From NCBI GenBank assembly GCA_045657185.1, contig JAZOSO010000218.1, positions 1 through 11,793 on the forward strand: a stretch of 11,793 bases of DNA. Reading direction: 5' to 3'. This DNA is from RGIG5270 sp045657185 (lineage in GTDB: Bacteria > Verrucomicrobiota > Lentisphaeria > Victivallales > Victivallaceae). The position numbers were made by a program, and so were the translations under genes. Below the pieces are notes generated by a model that was not told the origin of the DNA, made no database searches, and was given only the letters and a program-made list of their open reading frames with translations. Shown in pieces: positions 4,910 to 11,793 of this stretch (position 1 is the stretch's first letter; every line of letters starts with the position of its first letter).

Positions 4910-7279
4910 ATGTATATGAAAAAATTATTGCCGTTGTTCGGCTGTGCATTGACCCTGACTGCCTCAGCCGCTTTCAAAAGTCCGTCAGGTAAGGAATTTA
5001 AATCAATTGTCATCGCTCCCGATGCAACCGCCGCTGTGAAATATGCGGCAAAAGATTTTGCTGATTTGATGAAAAGAACCTGCAATGCCGATTTGAAGAT
5101 TTTCAATGACGGCAAAGGTCTGGCAAATGCCGCTCAGGTTTATATCGGCGACAGTGATGCAGTAAAAAAATTCAATATTTCCGTTAAAGATTTCGGCTCT
5201 GATGACAGCCGCATTTTTGCCAAAGATGATTCACTGGTGATAATCGGTAAAGATTATAAAGGTCCCGTTCTGGTCGGTTTCCGTGACCCGTGGGTGAAAT
5301 CCATTGTTTACAATCCCAAGACCGGTTTGGAAATTTTCGGCGAGAACGGTTCAATGAACGGAGTTTACTACTTTTTGCAGAAGTTTTGCGGAGTCCGTTT
5401 CTATATGCCGGGTGAAATCGGTCTGGTCATTCAGCCTGTCAAGGATATTGAAGTCAAGCCGCTTGATTTGACAATAAAACCTGATTTTACCTACCGTTTC
5501 CCGAGATTTTTTGAATTCGGAAATAATCTTGATGCTGCACTCTGGGCTAAACATTTGCGTCTCGGCGGTGCTTATCCTGTTCAAATCAATCACAGTTTCA
5601 AATACTTTTTGCGTAACACACCGCCTCACAAGGATACATTTTTTGCTCTCGTTGACGGCGTAAGAGACACTAAAGGCGGCAAATGCTGTGTCGGGCACGG
5701 TCATTTCTGTCTGACTAATCCTGAAGTTATTCAGGCATGGATTGATTTTGTCTGTGAGTATTTCCGCAAAAATCCGCATCAGTATATATTCCCGGTTTTC
5801 CCCGGCGACTCACTCAACCGTGTCTGCGAATGTCCGACCTGCAAGGTTGAAATCGACCATGAAGCCAACCCCCACACCGGTATTTTCTCCAATCATATTT
5901 TCAAATTCGTCAATGCAGTCGCAGAAGGTGTGTGCAAAAAATATCCTGATAAATTCATCGGATTTCCCGCTTACAAAAAACATAATGACCCGCCGAAATT
6001 CAAAATGCACCCCAATACTGTGCTGGTAATCTGCAAACGCCGCAACAGTTATCTCAACAAAGCCTATAAAGATGACGTTTATAAACGTATTGATGCTTGG
6101 AGAAAAGTCGTCGGCAACAGAATTTATTTCTGGGAATATTATCTTGACGCGGATTTGCCGTGGATTAATCTTCCTGTTCAGTTCCCGCATATTATTGCTG
6201 ATGATTTGCGTCACCTCAATAAACTCGGTCTGAAGGGTGAATTTATTGAATGTCACAAACGCAAAGGTTCAATGAGAACTGTCGGTATGCAGCATTTGAA
6301 TCTTTATATTACCAGTCAGCTTTACTGGGATTGCCATGCTGATGTGGATGAAATGCTCAATGAGTATTACAGACTTTTCTACGGTCCTGCTGAAAAAGAG
6401 ATGGCTGAATTCTGGACCACTGCAGAAAAACAGCGTAATGAAGTCGGCAGTAAGTATCTTTTTGCCGCCCTCGGAACAATTCGCAATACCCTTGCACCCT
6501 CAGATGTTTTCCCTGCACCTGTTCTTAACCGAATGTTGTCACTTCTGGAAGAGGCAGTTAAAAAGACTCCTGCAAAATCAGTTTACCGCAAACGTGTAAT
6601 GATTATTAAAAATGAATTTGACAAAGGTGCAGAATCATTGCGGGTTCTTATGCGTACTGCCATGCCTGAAATGAAAATAAAAATGGCTGACTCAAAAGAA
6701 AAACGTTATGCCGCCAAACCTCAGGAATTTACAGGCAAAGACGGTTTGCCCGCATCTGTCAAGAGCTGGATTTATACCGGATATGACAAAGAAAATATGT
6801 ATATTAAAATTATCGCTTATGAACCGAATATGAAAAAATTGGAACTCAAGAGCGGTAAAAATAAGAAAAAAACAGCATGGAGCGATGACGGTATTGAATT
6901 CTTTATCTGTACCGATCCCGCCACAGTCAAAAATACTTATCAGTTCTATGTATCTCCGTCAGGAGCAATCTGGGATGCAAAACGCAAACCTGAAATCAGC
7001 AACAATACTTACGATACATCATACGAAACTCATGCAAAAGTAAAAGGAACTGTTGAAGCAAATCGCTGGATTGTTGATATTGCAATTCCGTTCAAGTCAC
7101 TCGGAATTGATGATGCCGGCAAGTTGAAGGGAAAATATTTCACTGCCAACTTCTACCGTTACCGCAATCAGAAGACTGCCGGTGATGACCCGCAGCGTTT
7201 CAGCTGCTGGTCTCCGACAGGAGAGTATCTGCATTATTTCCCGTCCAAATTCGGAAAAATTTATTTTGAAGGAGAATAA
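4910..7279 (+). CDS. Secreted DUF4838 protein with GH67-like N-terminal domain and C-terminal CBM9-like domain
   Basis: A 789-residue exported protein. AAGGAG at 4898-4903 lies six bases before ATG 4910 and favours it over the in-frame ATG at 4916. A signal peptide (about 1-21, ending TASAA) is followed by an N-terminal domain like that of family 67 alpha-glucuronidases (about 30-190), with AAVKYAAKDFADLMKR, AQVYIGDSDA and the strand-helix MNGVYYFLQKFCGVRFYMPGE (149-169). The DUF4838 core (about 195-580) carries NHSF (227-230), VFPGDS (296-301), the CxCxxC cluster at Cys306, Cys308 and Cys311, and YFWEYYLDADLPWINLPVQF (406-425). The C-terminus (about 595-789) reads as a CBM9-like module: WSDDGIEFFICTDP, YQFYVSPSGAIWDAK, WIVDIAIPFKSLG, and SCWSPTG. 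DUF4838 proteins are frequent in gut glycan loci and are suspected glycosidases, but their activity is not settled as far as I know. The acidic residues of the core are candidates. Glycan binding outside the inner membrane is the safest role. Confidence 0.88.
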   Translation: MYMKKLLPLFGCALTLTASAAFKSPSGKEFKSIVIAPDATAAVKYAAKDFADLMKRTCNADLKIFNDGKGLANAAQVYIGDSDAVKKFNISVKDFGSDDSRIFAKDDSLVIIGKDYKGPVLVGFRDPWVKSIVYNPKTGLEIFGENGSMNGVYYFLQKFCGVRFYMPGEIGLVIQPVKDIEVKPLDLTIKPDFTYRFPRFFEFGNNLDAALWAKHLRLGGAYPVQINHSFKYFLRNTPPHKDTFFALVDGVRDTKGGKCCVGHGHFCLTNPEVIQAWIDFVCEYFRKNPHQYIFPVFPGDSLNRVCECPTCKVEIDHEANPHTGIFSNHIFKFVNAVAEGVCKKYPDKFIGFPAYKKHNDPPKFKMHPNTVLVICKRRNSYLNKAYKDDVYKRIDAWRKVVGNRIYFWEYYLDADLPWINLPVQFPHIIADDLRHLNKLGLKGEFIECHKRKGSMRTVGMQHLNLYITSQLYWDCHADVDEMLNEYYRLFYGPAEKEMAEFWTTAEKQRNEVGSKYLFAALGTIRNTLAPSDVFPAPVLNRMLSLLEEAVKKTPAKSVYRKRVMIIKNEFDKGAESLRVLMRTAMPEMKIKMADSKEKRYAAKPQEFTGKDGLPASVKSWIYTGYDKENMYIKIIAYEPNMKKLELKSGKNKKKTAWSDDGIEFFICTDPATVKNTYQFYVSPSGAIWDAKRKPEISNNTYDTSYETHAKVKGTVEANRWIVDIAIPFKSLGIDDAGKLKGKYFTANFYRYRNQKTAGDDPQRFSCWSPTGEYLHYFPSKFGKIYFEGE

Positions 7280-7280
7280 A

Positions 7281-8042
7281 ATGCGGGGAAGACTCGTTAC
7301 ATTGGGGACCAGCCATGGCGACCCCACTTATTGCAGATTCAATTCGTCCACCTTGCTTCAGGTCAACGGCAAATCTTATCTTTTTGATGCCGGTGCCCCT
7401 GTCAATGCCTTGATGATACGTCAGAATTACCGCTTGCAGGAGGTGCGGGCGGTATTTATAACCCACATGCACGATGACCATGTCGGAGGTTTGCCGGGAT
7501 TGATAAAATCACTCGCCAAATATCCGAAAGACGGACAGCATACGGATTTTTTCATGCCGAGTCAGAAAGCTATTGACGGCTTGCTCGGCTGGGTGAGAGT
7601 TCAGCATCGCACATGGCGTGACGGTCTTATGGATTTCAAAGTTATTGAACCTGCTTTGATTTTTGAAGATGAAAATATCAAAGTCACAGCTTTGCGTACA
7701 CATCATCTGGTTGATGAGGAGCCTGCAGAATCGACGTATGGTTATCAGATTGATTTTCATGACGGATTTCGTATCGTTTATACCGGGGATTTGCGGATTG
7801 ACTTCAGTGATTTTCCGCAAATTATCATTGATGAACCGAGTGATATATGCGTTTGTGAATCGACACATTTTGATTTGACAAGAGATATCAAAACATTGCA
7901 GAAGTGTCCGATAAAAAAGATTATTTTCAATCATGTTGCAAGTTTTTATCATGGAGAAAAGGAACAGAATTTGATAAATCTCGGAAATATGCTATCTTAT
8001 CCTGCGTTTGTTGCGCATGACGGAGATGTTTTTGAGTTTTGA
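7281..8042 (+). CDS. MBL-fold metal-dependent hydrolase, RNase Z-like subfamily
   Basis: A 253-residue cytoplasmic metallo-beta-lactamase-fold protein. The start is ATG 7281, one base after the previous stop, with AAGGAG at 7269-7274 lying inside the end of the upstream gene. An in-frame extension to 7182 is open, but it lies in the CBM9 coding region and is out of frame with it, so I reject it. The metal motif THMHDDHVGG gives His62, His64, Asp66 and His67. Further ligands are likely His141 or His142 (RTHHLVDEE), Asp170 (VYTGDLR) and His246 (VAHDGDVFEF). The short region between motifs lacks the long exosite arm of true RNase Z. These enzymes cleave phosphodiesters, cyclic nucleotides, thioesters or lactones, and the substrate cannot be read here. 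Its place between a secreted glycan protein and a metallophosphoesterase suggests a role in processing an imported sugar derivative. The class is firm and the role inferred. Confidence 0.88.
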   Translation: MRGRLVTLGTSHGDPTYCRFNSSTLLQVNGKSYLFDAGAPVNALMIRQNYRLQEVRAVFITHMHDDHVGGLPGLIKSLAKYPKDGQHTDFFMPSQKAIDGLLGWVRVQHRTWRDGLMDFKVIEPALIFEDENIKVTALRTHHLVDEEPAESTYGYQIDFHDGFRIVYTGDLRIDFSDFPQIIIDEPSDICVCESTHFDLTRDIKTLQKCPIKKIIFNHVASFYHGEKEQNLINLGNMLSYPAFVAHDGDVFEF

Positions 8043-8050
8043 GGTGTGTT

Positions 8051-9556
8051 ATGAGATTTGCGGTTTTGGCGGATTTGCATTTGCCGGATAGAGATGATAC
8101 GGTCAAAGAGAGATTTTTTGACTGCGCTCTGGAGAAAATTTCTCAAAATAAAGCAGATGCTGTACTGTGTATCGGTGATATGATAATGAATAACGCTGTT
8201 GAGGCGGCAAAACGGGTGAAAAGCAAAATATCTGCTTTGAATATTCCTGTGCTTTATGCTTGCGGCAATACTGAAAATGCTGCATTGCAAACTGTTGAAA
8301 TGTTCAGGAATGAAAATATTTTCTGTGCAGACAAAACAGTGTGTGCCGTTTTCCCGACGGAGAAAAATTTCAGTGAAAATGAATATATTTGTACTCTTGA
8401 AAAAGTAAAAGCGTTTGAAAGTGCGATTATCATATCTCATTATCTTCCGCGCCATTTTTCCGAAGTTGACAAAAGCCGTCTCGCTTATTTGCTGTCTGCG
8501 AATGAGAATGCTATTTTTATTGCCGGACATGAACATTATGACCGCATTGACGGAATTTATCATGTTGTGCGCGGTATCGACCCCGACAAAGCCATCGGCG
8601 GTATGCCTGCAGCGGCATTTTTTGAATATGATGAAGCCAAGAGATGTTTCAAACGGGAAAATGCGGAAATTGATTTGCGGACATCTGATGATGTAAAATT
8701 GCAGGAATTTGTCTCTTTTCTCGGCATATCAGGTATGCATGAGACTTTGAAAAACTTTGAATATGCCGTTCAAAATAAAATTGCTTCTTTTGAAATGCGT
8801 TATACTGCGGTTGTTGATTTACCTTTTGCTGAACTTGAAGCATCTGTTGCCGAATGGCGTAAGGCAAACGGCAAATATCTTTCAATGCACATGCCGGATA
8901 TTGTCTGGAACAGTGAAAAATCAGAAGCTGATTTGAAAAATTCTGAAGCTGTTGCAGAACTTGCCGTAAAACTTTGTTGTGACCGTTTGACAATACATGT
9001 CCCTAAATGTTCGGCCGCAATGCTGAAAAATGCAGATTGCAGACAAAAAATGCTTGCTGCTTATGCGCTTATAATCAATAAAGTTTTGCAGTATGATATT
9101 TCTGTCGGCATTGAAAATATGCACATGACAGCTAACGATACACCCGATGAAAATCGCCGATTCGGTTATATTCCGCAGGAATGCAGAGAGTGGATTGAAG
9201 ATTTGAGACGAATTTGCAAAAGTGACAAAATAGGATTTCATTTTGATATCGGACATGCCAGAAATAATGCGCCTTTTTCATCGCAATATGCAGTTAGTAC
9301 ATGGTTCGCTGAGCTTGGAAAATATATAAACGGTTATCATCTGCATCAGGTTAAAACAGGTGAAAAAGGGAAGTTTCTCAATCATCAGCCGATAACTGAA
9401 CCATTCGGTGCATTGATATCTTATGCGTCATTTTTTATGGCATGGCAGACAGAGCAAATTGCTCATGCGCCGATTTTTATAGAAACATCATTAAATGCAG
9501 ATATCTCATACGATATTTTAAAGAATAACTTTTTAAACGGAACTTGCTATGAATAA
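8051..9556 (+). CDS. Fusion of calcineurin-like metallophosphoesterase and xylose-isomerase-like TIM barrel
   Basis: A 501-residue two-domain protein without a signal peptide. The start is ATG 8051, with GAGGTG at 8041-8046 four bases upstream; a TTG at 8039 overlapping the previous stop is less likely. The N-terminal domain (1 to about 190) has metallophosphoesterase motifs: Asp8-Leu-His10, Gly42-Asp43, Gly72-Asn73-Thr74-Glu75, His130 and Gly159-His160-Glu161-His162. The usual GNHE/D has Thr for His, as in the YfcE-type subgroup where that position also varies. The C-terminal domain (about 215-495) is an AP-endonuclease-2/xylose-isomerase-like barrel with LSMHMP (His280), LTIHVPK (His316), VGIENMH (Glu355), FHFDIGHARN (Asp399, His402), GYHLHQVK (His430, His432) and IFIETS (Glu478). 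Those residues would bind a divalent metal. Such barrels isomerise, epimerise or cleave sugars. Joining it to a phosphoesterase suggests successive steps on a phosphorylated sugar. The next gene overlaps the last eight bases. Confidence 0.85.
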   Translation: MRFAVLADLHLPDRDDTVKERFFDCALEKISQNKADAVLCIGDMIMNNAVEAAKRVKSKISALNIPVLYACGNTENAALQTVEMFRNENIFCADKTVCAVFPTEKNFSENEYICTLEKVKAFESAIIISHYLPRHFSEVDKSRLAYLLSANENAIFIAGHEHYDRIDGIYHVVRGIDPDKAIGGMPAAAFFEYDEAKRCFKRENAEIDLRTSDDVKLQEFVSFLGISGMHETLKNFEYAVQNKIASFEMRYTAVVDLPFAELEASVAEWRKANGKYLSMHMPDIVWNSEKSEADLKNSEAVAELAVKLCCDRLTIHVPKCSAAMLKNADCRQKMLAAYALIINKVLQYDISVGIENMHMTANDTPDENRRFGYIPQECREWIEDLRRICKSDKIGFHFDIGHARNNAPFSSQYAVSTWFAELGKYINGYHLHQVKTGEKGKFLNHQPITEPFGALISYASFFMAWQTEQIAHAPIFIETSLNADISYDILKNNFLNGTCYE

Positions 9557-11793
9557 AAAAACTTTTCCTGCCGCAGACTGGCAGAATCCTGATAAAAAAT
9601 TCCGCTCCGCTCCTTTCTGGTCATGGAACGGAAAGTTGGACAAAGATGAATTGCTGCGACAGATACGCATTTTTAAAGAGATGGGGATGGGCGGATTTTT
9701 TATGCATTCCCGTATCGGTCTTGCTACAAAATACATGTCGCAGGAGTGGTTTGATATGATTCACAGCTGTATAGCTGAAGCCGAAGTGCAGGATATGGAT
9801 GCCTGGCTGTATGATGAGGACCGCTGGCCGTCAGGTTATGCAGGAGGCTTGGTTACCAAAGACCCGGAAAAACGTCTGCATCTGATATTTCTTACTGAAG
9901 TTCCTTATGCTGAATGTGCTGATTTTGAGGTTGATAAAGAGACTGTTGCACTTTTTGCCGCAGTTGTTGACGGAGTGAATGCCGAAAAGGTACGCAAAAT
10001 ATCTTCTCCTGCGGAAGTCAGAGAAGGTGAAACTTTGCTTCAGTTTGTTTTTTGTGCTGATTTTGACAACAGTTGGTACAATAATTGCAGTTATCTCAAT
10101 CCGATGAATCGTGAAGCGGTGCAGAAATTTATTGATTTGACGCATGAAAAATATTTGAAAGAATGCGGCAATGAGTTCGGCAGGCGTGTTCCGGGCATCT
10201 TTACTGATGAGCCGCAGTACGGTTTTGTTGTTTATCAGCGTGACTGGGTGAATGAAACTCAGTACAGCACCCCTTTTGATATGCAGATAAGAGATATTAT
10301 TCTTGAGCGTTACAACTATGATATATTTGATCGTATTTATGAACTTTTCTTTGATGTAAAAGAGTGTGAATTTGCGGTGTCGCGACTGCATTACATTAAA
10401 GTAATGACTGAACTTTTCCTTGAAAATTACGGCAAAGTTATCGGCGACTGGTGCAAAAAATATAATCTTCGCTATACCGGGCATGTCATGGGTGAGGATT
10501 TTATGTCCCGTCAGACATGGAACTGCGGCAGTCCGATGGGGTATTACCGTTATATGGACATGCCGGGGATTGATATGCTTTCGGATGTAAGTTCAAATTA
10601 TTTTATTGCGCGTCAATTGAGTTCTGCGGGGCGTCAGTTCGGTCAGCGTGACCGTCTGGCGGAATTGTACGGCTGTACTGGATGGGATTTTCCGCCTGCC
10701 GGACACAAGGCAATCGGTGACTGGCTGATGGCGCTCGGTGTGAATTTCCGTTGTCAGCATCTGGCGCATTATACACTTGCAGGTGAGGGGAAGCGTGATT
10801 ATCCCGCAAGTATCAGAGACCATTTGACATGGTACAAAGAGCATAAGATAGTTGAAGATTATTTTGCAAGAATTAATGCAGTTCTTTCAAGCTGTGATGA
10901 AAAATGCGATATTCTGTTGTTGTCACCCAATGAATCAGCGTGGTGTCTGATTTGTAAAAATTATATTACTGACAATCGCATGTATGAGCTTGACAGAAAA
11001 TTTTTTGATTTAAATATGGATTTGCAATGCCGTACACTTGATTTTGATATCGGCGACGAGGGGATTCTTGAAGCTGACGGAAAAATTTCTGACGGCGCAT
11101 TGCAGGTCGGATTGATGAAATACAAAGCTGTTGTCGTTCCGAAAATGCTGACTATGCGTGAAAGCACATATAAACTTCTTGCTGAATTCAAAGGGCAGGG
11201 AGGAGTTGTTATTTTTGCTGATGACGCTCCTGAATACATTGACGGTATTGCTGATAAACGAGCTGTTGAACTGGCGGAAAAATGCGCAGATGCGGATTTT
11301 GATATGCTTGAGAAATTCCGCCGTGTCAAAGTCAGTGCTGCAAACGGTGAACTTCTCGTTCAGTCAAGATACGGTGAAAATTATGATGCGCTTTTTGTCG
11401 TCAATGCTTCATGTATTCCTCATGCAACAGGCAAAACTCCCGGCTGGGTCGTTCCGAAGGTCACTGAACGAAAAACTGCATTTGACAATGTTGATATTGA
11501 ATGGGTTGCAGAAAGTGACGGCGATTTGTACGAACTTGACCCCGAAAGCGGCAGAATTTATTTTGCTGATGCGGAGAAAAAAGACGGCAAATGGCATATT
11601 CACAGTTCTTTTGCCGCATTGGAGAGCCGTTTGTTCATTGTAAGCAGTGAAAAAATGGATGCTGAAAAGCGTAATGATTGTACTGCAAATGTGGAGTATG
11701 CGGAAATTCCGCAGACTTTTGAATATCATGCCGAACAGGAAAATATTCTCGTTCTCGACCATTTTGACTGCAAACTTGACGGTGTGAAATTTG
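9549..11793 (+). CDS. Large glycoside hydrolase, GH106-like (partial at right edge)
   Basis: The ATG at 9549 overlaps the end of the previous gene by eight bases and has CGGA at 9538-9541 upstream. The frame stays open for 748 codons to the window edge without a stop, so the C-terminus is missing. The opening APFWSWNGKLDKDELLRQI (21-39), the next block GMGGFFMHSRIGLATKY (46-62) and WLYDEDRWPSGYAGG (86-100) form the recognisable start of a TIM barrel in GH106-type and related unclassified glycosidases. Candidate catalytic acids are Glu221 (GIFTDEPQYG), Glu316 (TGHVMGED) and Glu372 (RLAELYGCTGWD). A second domain (about 450-560), starting CDILLLSPNESAW, resembles the trimerisation-like Rossmann domain next to such barrels. 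GH106 enzymes are alpha-L-rhamnosidases, but activity is not established here. There is no signal peptide, so it should work in the cytoplasm on imported oligosaccharides. The glycosidase assignment is firm and the family less so. Confidence 0.85.
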   Translation, partial: MNKKTFPAADWQNPDKKFRSAPFWSWNGKLDKDELLRQIRIFKEMGMGGFFMHSRIGLATKYMSQEWFDMIHSCIAEAEVQDMDAWLYDEDRWPSGYAGGLVTKDPEKRLHLIFLTEVPYAECADFEVDKETVALFAAVVDGVNAEKVRKISSPAEVREGETLLQFVFCADFDNSWYNNCSYLNPMNREAVQKFIDLTHEKYLKECGNEFGRRVPGIFTDEPQYGFVVYQRDWVNETQYSTPFDMQIRDIILERYNYDIFDRIYELFFDVKECEFAVSRLHYIKVMTELFLENYGKVIGDWCKKYNLRYTGHVMGEDFMSRQTWNCGSPMGYYRYMDMPGIDMLSDVSSNYFIARQLSSAGRQFGQRDRLAELYGCTGWDFPPAGHKAIGDWLMALGVNFRCQHLAHYTLAGEGKRDYPASIRDHLTWYKEHKIVEDYFARINAVLSSCDEKCDILLLSPNESAWCLICKNYITDNRMYELDRKFFDLNMDLQCRTLDFDIGDEGILEADGKISDGALQVGLMKYKAVVVPKMLTMRESTYKLLAEFKGQGGVVIFADDAPEYIDGIADKRAVELAEKCADADFDMLEKFRRVKVSAANGELLVQSRYGENYDALFVVNASCIPHATGKTPGWVVPKVTERKTAFDNVDIEWVAESDGDLYELDPESGRIYFADAEKKDGKWHIHSSFAALESRLFIVSSEKMDAEKRNDCTANVEYAEIPQTFEYHAEQENILVLDHFDCKLDGVKF

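Noticed and set aside
4937..4948. Possible lipoprotein site around Cys12 of the DUF4838 protein (LFGC)
   Set aside because: Phe at -2 is atypical and the hydrophobic stretch continues past the Cys to TASAA, which fits an ordinary signal peptidase I site better.
7182..7280. Upstream in-frame extension of the MBL-fold gene
   Set aside because: It would overlap the DUF4838/CBM9 gene in another frame. ATG 7281 has a strong AAGGAG at the right distance, and the family starts at this point.
8039..8050. TTG start for the phosphoesterase-TIM gene, four codons upstream
   Set aside because: ATG 8051 has GAGGTG before it and begins the first strand (MRFAVLADLH) exactly as in the family.
9831..10484. 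Long minus-strand open frame of 217 codons inside the glycosidase gene
   Set aside because: The plus-strand frame here contains clear catalytic-barrel motifs. The antisense product shows no recognisable domain and has no ribosome site.

Overview
The window suggests a Lentisphaerota-type bacterium (Victivallales-like; related Planctomycetota or Verrucomicrobiota are the alternatives). The evidence is a pseudopilin of the large family that these phyla expand, a DUF4838 plus CBM9 secreted protein, a ThuA-like protein, a xylose-isomerase-like TIM barrel, and a large glycosidase of the 'FWSWNG' type. The genes are moderately AT-rich. The intergenic spacers are very AT-rich, and the truncated gene at the left edge is clearly GC-richer than the rest. 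No tRNA, rRNA, CRISPR array, transposase or integrase was seen.

Layout. (1) 2-205 is the C-terminal end of an unidentified protein with a proline-rich linker and an SSB-like tail. (2) 206-454 is a spacer with a 21-bp inverted repeat and a pyrimidine-rich strand, followed by a candidate promoter. (3) 455-2069 is a two-gene operon, a ThuA-like protein followed by a D-2-hydroxyacid dehydrogenase. It is followed by a heptamer tandem repeat and an intrinsic terminator. (4) 2195-2986 on the minus strand encodes an AraC-family regulator with an N-terminal cupin. (5) 2987-3255 is a divergent, very AT-rich regulatory region with a small inverted repeat. (6) 3256 to the right edge is one tightly packed plus-strand operon of six genes: pseudopilin-like protein, secreted discoidin/DNRLRE-like protein, secreted GH67N-DUF4838-CBM9 protein, MBL-fold hydrolase, metallophosphoesterase-TIM barrel fusion, and a large glycoside hydrolase cut by the window edge.

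Inferred joint role. The locus looks like a regulated glycan-use cluster outside the SusCD paradigm. The AraC protein probably senses a sugar and controls the divergent operon. The pseudopilin and two signal-peptide proteins would act at or outside the envelope, binding and perhaps cleaving glycan. The MBL hydrolase, the MPE-TIM fusion and the glycosidase lack signal peptides and would work in the cytoplasm on imported fragments. The ThuA/dehydrogenase pair could modify the resulting sugar or sugar acid. No transporter or sugar kinase is inside the window. The most unusual points are the pseudopilin next to and possibly translationally coupled with a lectin-like secreted protein, the MPE-TIM fusion, and the left inverted repeat. 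Functions are inferred from motifs recognised by eye; no database search was run.
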